This document shows, piece after piece, positions 8,010 to 16,980 of a stretch of 64,000 nt of DNA. This DNA comes from Streptococcus sp. 1643 (GTDB taxonomy: Bacteria > Bacillota > Bacilli > Lactobacillales > Streptococcaceae), in assembly GCF_006228325.1 (NCBI RefSeq), contig NZ_CP040231.1, positions 259,001 through 323,000 on the forward strand. The letters run 5' to 3'. Position numbers and translations under genes: made by a program. Below the pieces are notes generated by a model. It was not told where the DNA came from. It saw only the letters and a program-made list of their open reading frames with translations, and made no database searches. The first letter of the stretch is position 1. Each line of letters starts with the position of its first letter.

Positions 8010-8600
8010 CTATCTTTTCGAACCTTTGTAAAACAATTTATTCCCGATTCTAATCGGAGATGAAAAATAAAATTTGGGATTGCAATTCGAGATTTCTTCT
8101 TTTATATGTGATCCCATATTCCTAAAAATTTGCTGTGATTGCTGAGAAGTAGGATACTTTAGAACAACTACTACACTTTCATTTCTTACATCAACAATAC
8201 TACCAGCAACAGATTTGTTAAAATCCTGTATAATTGAATTTTTTTGAAAACTATTTATACTAGTTGAGATAGTCTCATGTTGTATTAAAAAATAACGTAG
8301 TCTGATAGTTTGTTTCACTGATTCAAAATAGTTGGATATTTTGTCTGTTTTATATCTATCCGTCAGCTCAATTGTTAATAAAATTGAAAGAAGTAAAAAC
8401 AGCATAATAACAATTAATAAAAATATCATAGAAAGCAAATACAATTTATTTTGTATTACGACAATTTTTCTTGAAAAAACTTCATTATTAAATAAAAGGA
8501 TTAAAAGACGAAAAGTTATACTCAAGACAGTATTAAGAATTACAAAAACTAATAGATATCTGGATAGATTAAATGTCTTCTGAAAAAATGTCTTCTCCAT
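8010..8600 (-). CDS. Two-helix membrane protein of element B, 196 aa
   Basis: The ATG at 8598-8600 overlaps the ftsK-like stop (TAATG) and has an AAAGGAA site upstream. Two hydrophobic segments at about residues 11-37 and 52-77 form a hairpin in the membrane, followed by a soluble domain of about 115 residues ending SSPIRIGNKLFYKGS. I do not recognise the family. Its constant place after the ATPase, seen in both elements, suggests that it anchors the ATPase or links it to the host element's conjugation pore. That role is inference. Confidence 0.7.
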   Translation of the reverse strand: MEKTFFQKTFNLSRYLLVFVILNTVLSITFRLLILLFNNEVFSRKIVVIQNKLYLLSMIFLLIVIMLFLLLSILLTIELTDRYKTDKISNYFESVKQTIRLRYFLIQHETISTSINSFQKNSIIQDFNKSVAGSIVDVRNESVVVVLKYPTSQQSQQIFRNMGSHIKEEISNCNPKFYFSSPIRIGNKLFYKGSKR

Positions 8601-9676
8601 TACAAAATTCCTTTCTTTGTATAGTAGGTCGGACATAACAACGGTAATACTTGATAAGGGTGCTCACTGTCAATGATTTGAATTAAGCCTGTACCTTTGC
8701 CAATAGGAATCACAATCCCTTCTGGATCCAGATCTGGAAATAAAAATTGTGTTGTTTTTTGGTTGATATTCCCAATTTGAATGAGTACATTCATTTGTTC
8801 TCGAACAGAGACCGGGATTGTGTTATGGTCAAAACGTTGACTAACTAATAAAAGATGCACTCTGGTCGCACGTCCAAGAAGTGCAACTTGGGATAAGAGG
8901 GAAAAGAAAGATTCTTTTATCGTTTTATTGACACCTTCCGATAACGCTAGAACTTCATCTATGACAATAGTTAAATGTTTAAACTCTTGATCTGGATTAT
9001 CATAGAGAATTTCTTGACGTTCTTGGATAAGATTCAAACATGAACTAAGATTTTCATTTATCTCTGATACAAAATCTGATTTAGATCGATTTCTTTGAGG
9101 ATGGAGAACAGGAAATCCATTTTCCCGGGCCCAACGACTAGGTGTATCAAACTTAGGATCCACAATGATTAAATCGGAAAAATTTTTCAGTAAACTTAGA
9201 AAATAAGTCAAAGCATAAGATTTTCCAGAACCACTATTTCCTGCGATAGCTATAGAAGTTACTTTATTAAAATCCAGAGTTAGATTTTTCATTATTGGTA
9301 CTGTGTTAATTTCTTGCTTCAAAACAAACTGATCTAAATCTGAAATTACAAGTCTTTCTGAAATTCCTACTTTCCAAGGGAAAAATAATCCTCTTTGAAC
9401 GTGGATATCATCGGTTTCAAGAGCAACAAAGTAAGCAGAATTTTGTTTAAGTACTGTATATCGTGGATAAAGAGCAGCGTTAGCAATCAGAAAAATCTTC
9501 TGGTAGAGTTCATCATCAATGATGTACCCAGCTGGCAATCGTGGGATAAATAGAAACCCATCTTGCAAAATCCGCGTTGAGAAGCTGCTCGTGTAACTAC
9601 TTTCTCCCTGCATAATACTGCCAAGCCCCATATTTAGGGCTTGGAGCAAGTATTGAGCAAGCTCTTTATCAGTCAT
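8600..9676 (-). CDS. FtsK/SpoIIIE-type DNA-pumping ATPase, TcpA-like coupling protein (element B)
   Basis: This 358 aa ATPase is the close counterpart of the protein at 97-1197, with identical Walker A (GNSGSGKS) and Walker B (LTIVIDE) motifs and a shared C-terminus (YQVLPLLCPTYYTK). It should pump DNA of the excised element during transfer, in partnership with the HUH Rep protein. It sits between the 104 aa protein and the membrane protein with TAATG overlaps on both sides, so the three are translated as a coupled set. The two copies differ at many silent and some coding positions, which argues for two related elements and not a recent duplication. Confidence 0.85.
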   Translation of the reverse strand: MTDKELAQYLLQALNMGLGSIMQGESSYTSSFSTRILQDGFLFIPRLPAGYIIDDELYQKIFLIANAALYPRYTVLKQNSAYFVALETDDIHVQRGLFFPWKVGISERLVISDLDQFVLKQEINTVPIMKNLTLDFNKVTSIAIAGNSGSGKSYALTYFLSLLKNFSDLIIVDPKFDTPSRWARENGFPVLHPQRNRSKSDFVSEINENLSSCLNLIQERQEILYDNPDQEFKHLTIVIDEVLALSEGVNKTIKESFFSLLSQVALLGRATRVHLLLVSQRFDHNTIPVSVREQMNVLIQIGNINQKTTQFLFPDLDPEGIVIPIGKGTGLIQIIDSEHPYQVLPLLCPTYYTKKGIL

Positions 9677-9990
9677 TATTTAACCTCTTTGATTCCATTC
9701 GCACGAAAATAGACATTGTAGCCAACTTCGCAAGCCTCTAGATTATCAAAATCAACCATCGCTAAATATGGTGGAAGAGCAACTTCCGTTTCGAATTTGA
9801 CTTGGAATGGCGGCAACCCTTTCTGAGAGAACCAGGCCTTGTGTCCGATAATCTCACCAGTTGGCTGACTATCTTCAAACTTGATTTGCGGTTCAAATTC
9901 AGTACTTAGACAATGAATTGGTTGCTTCTGATCAACATATTGTTTAGCTGTGTTGGCTGAATAGCCATTTTTACGATTATTTGTACGCAT
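9676..9990 (-). CDS. Conserved small element protein, 104 aa, unknown function
   Basis: The start was placed at the ATG at 9988-9990 because a very strong site (AAAAGGAGGT) lies 6 nt upstream; an in-frame start further up lacks one. The protein is the counterpart of that at 1197-1517, with conserved QKQPIH, PTGEI..HKAWF and VYFRANGIKEV. It has no signal peptide or membrane segment. It begins the three-gene transfer block in both elements. I cannot name the family; a DNA-processing accessory is the reasonable guess from context. Confidence 0.75.
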   Translation of the reverse strand: MRTNNRKNGYSANTAKQYVDQKQPIHCLSTEFEPQIKFEDSQPTGEIIGHKAWFSQKGLPPFQVKFETEVALPPYLAMVDFDNLEACEVGYNVYFRANGIKEVK

Positions 9991-10036
9991 AAACGTACCT
10001 CCTTTTCTTAGATGACTACAGTTTATCAAACTTACT

Positions 10037-10073
10037 AATTCAAAACCGGCAAAATTTTTGCCGGTTTTGAATT
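10037..10073 (-). terminator. Terminator-like 18-bp palindrome after the XRE gene
   Basis: An almost perfect palindrome (18-bp arms around one base, core AAAACCGGC / GCCGGTTTT) overlaps the stop codon at 10072. The T-rich 3' arm fits a terminator for the XRE gene. Because it lies between that gene and the transfer block, it could also be an operator. Confidence 0.65.
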
Positions 10074-10608
10074 ATAATTCTGATAGCAGAAAAGCTAACT
10101 CAACTAACCAGTCGCTAATTTTCTCTGAAATTTCTAAAGACGATTCTTCATTTGGAAACTCTGGGAAAAAATTTAATAAACTTTCGATAAATTTGTCAAT
10201 AATATGTTTTTCAAAATTTTCAAATTTAATATCATTACACCCATATCTTCTATTTAAAAAATTAAATAGTTGTCGTCTGAGCGATGATTTTTTAAAATGT
10301 GAATCTGTTTTTAAAACTTCCAAGATTTCTGAAATAAGGCTCAAACAAAATTGCTCATTTGGAAAAAATAGATCTTTTGGTGTCTTAATTCCAAGACTCT
10401 CCTGAAATCCTGTCTGTGAATCTACTGTCATGTTTCGACTCCCTTTCAAAATCCCTCTAACTGTTCTATTATCTATACATTTTATATCTTCTTTAGAATA
10501 TGCAAAAGAAATATCGTATTGACTTAGACCTTTCTTTTTCATTTCCTCTTTTAAATACTTTCCTAATATTTTTGAATATATTGGAAAAATGATTTCTTTA
10601 TTTAGCAT
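10072..10608 (-). CDS. Putative XRE-like regulator of element B, 178 aa
   Basis: The ATG at 10606-10608 has an AAAAGGAGAG site 8 nt upstream. Residues about 22-75 look like a divergent Cro/CI helix-turn-helix (MKKKGLSQYDISFAY then NRTVRGILKGSRNM). The C-terminal half is soluble, rich in Phe and Leu, and has no motif I recognise. It faces the transfer block and lies back to back with the restriction enzyme gene, the usual place for a master regulator of excision and transfer. An intrinsic terminator sits in its leader. Function is inferred. Confidence 0.6.
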   Translation of the reverse strand: MLNKEIIFPIYSKILGKYLKEEMKKKGLSQYDISFAYSKEDIKCIDNRTVRGILKGSRNMTVDSQTGFQESLGIKTPKDLFFPNEQFCLSLISEILEVLKTDSHFKKSSLRRQLFNFLNRRYGCNDIKFENFEKHIIDKFIESLLNFFPEFPNEESSLEISEKISDWLVELAFLLSEL

Positions 10609-10637
10609 TTTACTACTCTCCTTTTTGGACAAAAAAA

Positions 10638-10663
10638 AAGAGCCATCCGACCGATGGCTCTTT
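10638..10663. terminator. Bidirectional terminator or attenuator before the XRE gene
   Basis: The stem AAAGAGCCATC / GATGGCTCTTT is followed by nine T on the minus strand and by a T-rich run on the plus strand. On the minus strand it ends only about 30 nt before the XRE start codon, inside any leader transcript. Confidence 0.75.
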
Positions 10664-10739
10664 GATTTTTTAATTTGCAGTAGTAGTATGCCACAAAAAA
10701 CGATTTATAAAATTTCATAAAAAAACAAATTGATTATTT

Positions 10740-10757
10740 TTAATGGTATAATAACAT
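10740..10757 (+). promoter_or_regulatory. Extended -10 promoter of the restriction enzyme gene
   Basis: TTAATGGTATAATAACAT contains an extended -10 box (TGGTATAAT, -10 at 10747-10752) and no good -35. The same 18 nt occur at 14642-14659 before the putative defence operon. Confidence 0.7.
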
Positions 10758-10783
10758 CAAGTAGTAATATTATTGGAGATGAA

Positions 10784-13579
10784 ATGGATATCAAGCAACA
10801 GAAGAAAAATGCCCAGGCGTTTATTAAACGTTGGGAAAATCGTGGGAACGAGCGACAAGATAGCCAATCTTTTTGGCTTGATCTACTTCAGTCAGTATAT
10901 GGGATTGAAAAACCTACAGAATACATAAGATTTGAAAATACAGTTAAGATTGACAAAACAAGTTTTATTGATGGTTTTATTGATGCGACAAAGGTTTTGA
11001 TTGAACAAAAGGGTTCTCACAAGGACTTAAATAAAGCTATTAAACAGTCTGATGGTACTTATCTAACACCATTTCAACAAGCTAAACGATATGCCACAGA
11101 TTTACCGTATTCTCAAAGACCCCGTTGGATTGTAACATGTAATTTTAAAGAGTTTTATGTCTATGATATGGAACAACCAAACGGTGAACCCAAGGTCATT
11201 AAACTAGCTGACCTGGATAAAGAAGCCTATCGTCTAGAATTTCTGATAGATAAGACAAATGAACACCTAGAACGTGAGATGAAGGTTTCTATTGAGGCTG
11301 GAGAAATCGTTGGAGAGATTTACGAGGGGCTGCTTAAGCAGTATATCAATCCTGATAGTCCAGATAGTCTTCATGCGATTAACCAACTTGTTGTGCGTCT
11401 AGTATTCTGTCTTTATGCTGAAGATGCGGGAATTTTTGGACATCACATGATGTTTCATGATTACCTGGCTCGTTTTAGCAGCCGTGACTTCCGACGAGGG
11501 TTAATTGACCTTTTCTCTATCTTAGATACTCCGATTGAAGAACGAGATCCGTACTTGGATGAGGAGCTTCTTGCTTTTCCTTACGTTAATGGAGGGATGT
11601 TTGCTGAGAATAGGCTAGAAATTCCAAACTTTACGGATGAACTACGTGAGTTAATTTTGGAGCATGCTTCATCTAGCTTTGACTGGTCTGAAATTAGTCC
11701 TACGATTTTTGGAGCAGTATTTGAGTCTACACTCAACCCAGAAACACGTCGAAGCGGTGGTATGCACTATACCTCCATTGAAAACATCCATAAAGTAATT
11801 GATCCACTCTTCCTGGATGAACTAAGAGATGAATTGAATGAGATACGTCAATTCAAGCAATTTAAAACGGTTGAACAAAGAGCTAAACAGTTTCAGTCAA
11901 AGCTATCTAGTCTGACATTCTTTGACCCAGCTTGTGGTTCAGGTAACTTCCTTACAGAAACTTATATATCCCTAAGACGTTTAGAAAATGAAGCTATTAA
12001 GCTTTATATGGGGGATACAGTAGCATTAGACTTAGGTCAAGACCTTGTTAAAGTGAAATTAAATCAATTTTATGGTATCGAGATCAATGACTTTGCGGTT
12101 TCTGTTGCTAAAACGGCCCTCTGGATTGCAGAAAGCCAGATGCTGGAAGAAACTAAAGATATTGTGTTTGCGAATATTGATTTCTTGCCACTTAAGTCTT
12201 ATACAAATATTGTTGAAGGAAATGCTTTAGGAGTCGACTGGGATACGGTAGTACCTAAAGATAGACTGAGCTATATTATTGGTAATCCCCCGTTTTTAGG
12301 AGCGAGAAATATGGGCGATAATCAAAAAAAATCTGTTCAAGCTATTTTTTCAACTCTCAGTAAGAATGATGTACAAATGATGGATTATGTAACGTGTTGG
12401 TTTAAAAAAGCAGCTGAATTTATTTTTGAAACTGGTATACAAGTTGCTTTGGTATCAACGAATTCAATAGTCCAAGGGGCACAAGTCCCAATTCTTTGGA
12501 AGCTACTTTTTGAAGAATATCAAATACAAATTAACTTTGCTTATCAGACATTTAAGTGGACAAGTGATTCATTACAGCAAGCAGCGGTACATTGTGTTAT
12601 TATCGGATTCTCCCAAGTCAATAACCCTGAAAAAAAACTATTCACAAATTCTGGCTTTATTAAGGTGAAAAATATAAGTCCTTATTTAACTGAGACAAGT
12701 AACGTATTGATTGAAAGTAGAAATAAACCAATTAGCAATGTCCCTCAAATGAAGTTCGGCAATCAACCACGGGATGGTGGTAATTTTATTTTTTCTGATG
12801 ATGAATACCAGGAACTTATTAAAAACAACCCACAATTGTCGAAGTGGTTTAGACCGTATATCGGAGCAAATGAATTTATCAATAACATAAATCGATGGTG
12901 TATTTGGTTAAAACATGCCTCTCCAGTAGAAATTCGAAACAATAAATTTATATATGATCGTGTTAATGCTGTAAGGGAGTTTAGAGAATCATCAAATGCT
13001 AAAACAACTCAAGGTTATGCTAAAGTACCACATCTTTTTGCTCAGCTAACACAACCTGATGGTGCTCCGTATATCATCATTCCTCGAGTAACTTCTGAAA
13101 GGCGTCGTTATATTCCCATAGGCTTTATGTCCCCAAATGAAGTTTCAAGTGATGCAGTCCAAATAATTCCCAACGCTTCTCTCTACGATTTTGGTATTCT
13201 AACCTCTAATGTCCATATGGCTTGGATGCGTACGGTTGCTGGGCGTCTTAAATCTGATTATCGTTATTCAGCCAAGATAGTCTACAACAATTTCCCTTGG
13301 CCGGAAGTGACGGAAGTTCAAAAAGATAAGATTTCTAAGACTGCTCAAGCCATTCTCGATGCACGTGCGCTATATCCAGATAGCTCATTGGCAGATCTCT
13401 ATGATGAGTTAACCATGCCAGTCGAACTTAGACGAGCTCACCAGGCTAACGATAAAGCTGTCATGGAAGCTTATGACATGACAAAAATCGTAGATGGTAA
13501 GAGAACTTGGTTAACTGAAAGTGAGACAGTTGCACGATTATTTGAGATGTATGAAGAAATTATACAAAAAACCAATTAA
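10784..13579 (+). CDS. MmeI-like (type IIL) restriction-modification enzyme, single chain
   Basis: The 931 aa protein starts at the ATG at 10784 after a TTGGAGAT site. Domains in order: an N-terminal PD-(D/E)XK nuclease with D67 and E74-Q-K76; a helical linker; an N6-adenine methyltransferase with motif X region (GGMHYTS), motif I DPACGSG (residues 381-387) and motif IV NPPF (501-504); and a C-terminal target-recognition region from about 610. Such enzymes both cut unmodified DNA and methylate one strand of their site with one protein, so no partner gene is needed. The full length and intact motifs suggest it is active. It is defence cargo of element B, with its own promoter and terminator. 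Its recognition site cannot be read from sequence alone. Confidence 0.88.
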   Translation: MDIKQQKKNAQAFIKRWENRGNERQDSQSFWLDLLQSVYGIEKPTEYIRFENTVKIDKTSFIDGFIDATKVLIEQKGSHKDLNKAIKQSDGTYLTPFQQAKRYATDLPYSQRPRWIVTCNFKEFYVYDMEQPNGEPKVIKLADLDKEAYRLEFLIDKTNEHLEREMKVSIEAGEIVGEIYEGLLKQYINPDSPDSLHAINQLVVRLVFCLYAEDAGIFGHHMMFHDYLARFSSRDFRRGLIDLFSILDTPIEERDPYLDEELLAFPYVNGGMFAENRLEIPNFTDELRELILEHASSSFDWSEISPTIFGAVFESTLNPETRRSGGMHYTSIENIHKVIDPLFLDELRDELNEIRQFKQFKTVEQRAKQFQSKLSSLTFFDPACGSGNFLTETYISLRRLENEAIKLYMGDTVALDLGQDLVKVKLNQFYGIEINDFAVSVAKTALWIAESQMLEETKDIVFANIDFLPLKSYTNIVEGNALGVDWDTVVPKDRLSYIIGNPPFLGARNMGDNQKKSVQAIFSTLSKNDVQMMDYVTCWFKKAAEFIFETGIQVALVSTNSIVQGAQVPILWKLLFEEYQIQINFAYQTFKWTSDSLQQAAVHCVIIGFSQVNNPEKKLFTNSGFIKVKNISPYLTETSNVLIESRNKPISNVPQMKFGNQPRDGGNFIFSDDEYQELIKNNPQLSKWFRPYIGANEFINNINRWCIWLKHASPVEIRNNKFIYDRVNAVREFRESSNAKTTQGYAKVPHLFAQLTQPDGAPYIIIPRVTSERRRYIPIGFMSPNEVSSDAVQIIPNASLYDFGILTSNVHMAWMRTVAGRLKSDYRYSAKIVYNNFPWPEVTEVQKDKISKTAQAILDARALYPDSSLADLYDELTMPVELRRAHQANDKAVMEAYDMTKIVDGKRTWLTESETVARLFEMYEEIIQKTN

Positions 13580-13593
13580 TATTTTTATGGCAC

Positions 13594-13627
13594 AAAAAAC
13601 CTCAGAAGTAATCTTCCGAGGTTTTTT
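13594..13627. terminator. Bidirectional terminator between converging genes
   Basis: The hairpin AAAAAACCTC-GAAG / CTTC-GAGGTTTTTT lies between the ends of the restriction enzyme gene and the gene at 13638-14387, with T runs on both strands. Confidence 0.85.
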
Positions 13628-13637
13628 AATTTTATTC

Positions 13638-14387
13638 TCACCTTATTCTGAACATGATTGAAGAACTAGATACAGTTTTAATTTGTGGATGGTTGTTATA
13701 GAATTCGATTTGCCCAATAATAGCAAGATCATAATTTTGATGTTGGTCTATTTCATCCTTGTTTTTCCCTCTATATATAGTTGTCTTTATTCTCCACTCG
13801 CCATCTTGTTTGGTCTTCACAATCAATCTGTATTGAGTCTCCCCCAATTTAGTTTTAAATTCTTTAACTTCTAAATGGACGCTCCCATAAAATAGAAAGA
13901 CGTTATTTTCTTCGTCCTTATCAAACCAGCTCTTCAAAGATTTTCTGGGGATACATTTTCTAGTATTAGGTTGACCTTCTCTTCTGACTAATACTGTAAA
14001 AGGATTATCACCTTCATCATTAGCAGGAATTTGATTTTCTTCTCGTTCTCTTGGCAACATTCGATTCAACATTGCTTCAAGTCTATCTTGCATCTCCTCC
14101 TCACCTAAATTACTAACATAATCCCTGATTTCCCTCCTGGATACAGATTCATATTTGAGAGAACAATTCGCCATATGATCTGACGACGGTAATGTAGACA
14201 AAAAAGCTCTTTTTTTTGATGTTTTATGAGTAAATGCTAGCTCAGCAATCCTACATTCTGGACAAAATATTCTACCTCGGTAACTCGATATATCTCCACT
14301 TTTTTGTTCATATTCCTTTTCTAATTCATCTAAATTATGAAGTCTTTGATCCCCAGTGAAATAGAATTCTTTAAATTTCTCTCCCAT
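13638..14387 (-). CDS. Unknown protein with a Cys/His motif, 249 aa
   Basis: The start is an ATG with an AGGAG site 9 nt upstream. Near residues 42-80 there is CPEC, a later HMANC and scattered basic residues, a layout that recalls the zinc-ribbon-like N-terminus of CoiA-type or competence-like nucleases, though the rest does not match them clearly. The C-terminal part is beta-rich (LFYGSVHLEVKEF, YRLIVKTKQDGEWRIKTTIYRGK). No signal peptide or membrane segment is seen. It is a single-gene unit lying opposite to and between the restriction enzyme and the kinase/nuclease operon. A role in defence is suggested only by its neighbours. Confidence 0.6.
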   Translation of the reverse strand: MGEKFKEFYFTGDQRLHNLDELEKEYEQKSGDISSYRGRIFCPECRIAELAFTHKTSKKRAFLSTLPSSDHMANCSLKYESVSRREIRDYVSNLGEEEMQDRLEAMLNRMLPREREENQIPANDEGDNPFTVLVRREGQPNTRKCIPRKSLKSWFDKDEENNVFLFYGSVHLEVKEFKTKLGETQYRLIVKTKQDGEWRIKTTIYRGKNKDEIDQHQNYDLAIIGQIEFYNNHPQIKTVSSSSIMFRIR

Positions 14388-14641
14388 TTTACCTACTCCT
14401 TAACTCGATAATATTTCATATATACTATATTATACCTAATTCAAAGAAAATGCTATTATAAACTTGAAAGTGAATTATAGAAATCTTATTTTTGGTTAAA
14501 ATATTGATAAACAGAAGAAATTAATAATATCGTAAGAGCTATAAATAATTAATTCTACTAGTTAAGAGCCATATTTAGAATCATACATCTAAATTAATTT
14601 TATAATGAGTTATTACTCCAACAAACCAACTCCTTAACACA

Positions 14642-14659
14642 TTAATGGTATAATAACAT
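14642..14659 (+). promoter_or_regulatory. Extended -10 promoter of the putative defence operon
   Basis: The 18 nt TTAATGGTATAATAACAT repeat the promoter found before the restriction enzyme gene. The -10 box TATAAT is at 14649-14654, and the first ATG follows about 17 nt later after a GAGGAA site. Confidence 0.7.
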
Positions 14660-14671
14660 AGAGGAATTACT

Positions 14672-15445
14672 ATGGAAGAAAATTTAAACCCTAATATTGA
14701 TCCACGAATAAAATTTAAACTGCTGCCACCAGCTACTATTATTAAAAATTTTGTTGACGGAGAACCTGATTGTAATTATGAGAACTATTTGCTAGAGCTA
14801 CTTAATAAGTCATCTCATTTTAAAGAAAAAGGTCAATCTCTTTTCTCTAAACCGTTAAATGAAAATAATGGTCAATGTGATGCAATATCGAAAAATTATG
14901 AAATAGACTTTAAATTATTATCATCTAGCACTAGATTACAAGCTAGTCATTTGTTTTCTCCGGGCGTTAGCAATTATGGCGATGGTATAATTGGTATTCA
15001 TGAAAGTAAAAAGAAATTCGGTGAAGTAAAAGCTACTCAGATTCATGTTGCATTCCGAACAAGAGATATATCAGAGCTCACTCGATTAGGGGAAAACTTT
15101 TTAAATATTAGAAAGTATGGTATTGAAAGAGATATCATAAAAGTGTTGAAAATGCTTGAAAAACAGAAAAACCTTTTATTATTTTTTCCATATTCGTTTG
15201 AGCTGATTGATATACTCGAGACAGATAATTCGGATGATATTATTGTAAGCGCGTTAAATTATGATTTCCACTCACTATTTGAATACAGAAGTTTAAAAGC
15301 GAAGGGATTTGATACCTATTTTGTAACCATATTTCAAGATAGACTTTATATTTTTTCTATTCTGGACGACACACTCTGTTTAATTGAGAAAGTAGATTGT
15401 ATGTTACTGCCTACATTTATTAAATTAAAGAATTACCATCTATAA
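14672..15445 (+). CDS. Putative PD-(D/E)XK nuclease-like protein, first gene of the cargo operon
   Basis: This 257 aa soluble protein has a segment CDAISKNYEIDFKLLSSS with D70, D79 and K81, spaced like the catalytic D...(D/E)-x-K of restriction-type nucleases. The flanking strands fit that fold. No family name is recognised and the motif alone is weak evidence. It is the promoter-proximal gene of a five-gene operon, 13 nt before the kinase gene. Low GC and abundant Lys/Asn/Ile codons match the rest of the element. Alternative: a non-enzymatic sensor. Confidence 0.5.
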   Translation: MEENLNPNIDPRIKFKLLPPATIIKNFVDGEPDCNYENYLLELLNKSSHFKEKGQSLFSKPLNENNGQCDAISKNYEIDFKLLSSSTRLQASHLFSPGVSNYGDGIIGIHESKKKFGEVKATQIHVAFRTRDISELTRLGENFLNIRKYGIERDIIKVLKMLEKQKNLLLFFPYSFELIDILETDNSDDIIVSALNYDFHSLFEYRSLKAKGFDTYFVTIFQDRLYIFSILDDTLCLIEKVDCMLLPTFIKLKNYHL

Positions 15446-15458
15446 GGAGGACGAGTTA

Positions 15459-16964
15459 TTGATCAATTCAGATTTTTACAAAAGACTAGCAAAGATATTC
15501 TGTGGAGATGAGACAGAGCTGTTTACTTATAAATCAGGGTCTCAGCTAGTTTCTTTTTTCAATACCCATTTCCATACTCAAGATAGTTATGGTCAGGGTT
15601 TTCCTACAAGATGGATATATGTGAATGACAAGCTGTTGGACTTTTCATCTAGAGGCATTATCAATTCATTTTTCAACCTTATACTCAGCAAACAATATCT
15701 TTTAACAGAGCGTCAGATAAGTGAAGTGGATGCTATAGAGCATCAGCAGAAAATAATAAATGAATTAGATAAAATTTGTTCTGTTTATTCTTTAAAACTC
15801 TCAAGAAAAGGAAATGAATTTTATTTAGTAGAAATTGATTTAGATTTAGTTGAGATTGGAAAGGGTGGCTTTGCTGATATTTATTTCCAAAAATCTACAG
15901 GATTAGTGGTAAAAAAACTAAATGAGGAATCTGTGAGACGACAATCGTTGAGAAGTAGATTAAAAAGAGAGTATGAAATAACTAAGTCTTGTTCGGATAT
16001 TGAGAGTATTATTCGAGTATTTGATTTCGATAGTAGTAATTGTTCATACACAATGGAAAAAGCCGATGATACATTGGGAAATTATATTGAAGCAAGTGAG
16101 CTGACAGAGGATTCTAAACTCAATATATTGCGTCAAATACTTTATACTATGTCTCTTGTCCACCAAAGAGATGTTCTACATAGAGACTTGAGTCCAACCA
16201 ATGTTTTCTTCGTGGATGGGATAATTAAGATTGCTGATTTTGGATTAGGAAAAAACCTAAATACTCTGACTTCTCATCAAACAATGGATACAACTTCTTT
16301 TGGTCAACTATTTTATTGCGCACCAGAGCAACTATCGCTCTTAAAAGATGCAGATAAACGAAGTGATGTGTATTCACTGGGGCGTATTATTAATTTTGTT
16401 ATGACTAAAAATCCTAATATTTTTTCACATTCTCTTCGTTCTGTTAGTGAAAAAGCTACGAATTTAGAACCTGATTATAGGTATCAAGACGCTACTGAAA
16501 TGCTGAATGCATTAAATGCTTGGCTGAGCATTAGAAGTGGCGAAACTTTTAAGAAAACTATATGGGAAAAAATTGATCACGGTATTTTTGATGATGACAT
16601 AGAAAACTATATTTACGAAATGACAGCAAGAGAGTTATGTCGAGCATGCATCAAAAAAAGTGATGTTTTTATTGAAAGCTTAATGGTCTTTATGAAGTTA
16701 GATGATGCGCACTCGATTTATATCATTCAGACGATTCATTCTAACTACGAGCAATATTTGAAACGATTTGAAGATGCAGATCCTTTCGCCTCTCTTTCTT
16801 ATAGAATTTTAAAGGGACAATTTTCATTCAATGTTAAAGAAGTGGCTGCTCAGATTTTACACTATGTAGCCTATGAAGTTGGGCGCTTTTCTGCTCAGCG
16901 TAAGGTAGATAATTTGATTGAAAATGGGATTGAACCATTGATTGAGTCAATATTAGAAAGATAG
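15459..16964 (+). CDS. Eukaryotic-like Ser/Thr protein kinase with an N-terminal extra domain
   Basis: Translation starts at TTG (15459-15461) with a perfect AAGGAGG site 8 nt upstream. The 501 aa protein has a 120-residue N-terminal domain (FPTRWIYVNDKL at about 48-59), which by eye recalls N-terminal modules of abortive-infection proteins. A complete kinase follows: glycine loop GKGGFA (134-139), Lys pair at 152-153, HRDLSPTN (D243), DFG (260-262) and APE (288-290). A helical C-terminal region of about 140 residues has no recognised fold. It lacks membrane or PASTA segments, unlike StkP. It probably phosphorylates a partner or a host target on infection; this is inferred from the neighbouring nuclease and FRG genes. 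Confidence 0.8.
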   Translation: MINSDFYKRLAKIFCGDETELFTYKSGSQLVSFFNTHFHTQDSYGQGFPTRWIYVNDKLLDFSSRGIINSFFNLILSKQYLLTERQISEVDAIEHQQKIINELDKICSVYSLKLSRKGNEFYLVEIDLDLVEIGKGGFADIYFQKSTGLVVKKLNEESVRRQSLRSRLKREYEITKSCSDIESIIRVFDFDSSNCSYTMEKADDTLGNYIEASELTEDSKLNILRQILYTMSLVHQRDVLHRDLSPTNVFFVDGIIKIADFGLGKNLNTLTSHQTMDTTSFGQLFYCAPEQLSLLKDADKRSDVYSLGRIINFVMTKNPNIFSHSLRSVSEKATNLEPDYRYQDATEMLNALNAWLSIRSGETFKKTIWEKIDHGIFDDDIENYIYEMTARELCRACIKKSDVFIESLMVFMKLDDAHSIYIIQTIHSNYEQYLKRFEDADPFASLSYRILKGQFSFNVKEVAAQILHYVAYEVGRFSAQRKVDNLIENGIEPLIESILER

Positions 16965-16980
16965 ATTAGGAGGAAATGTA

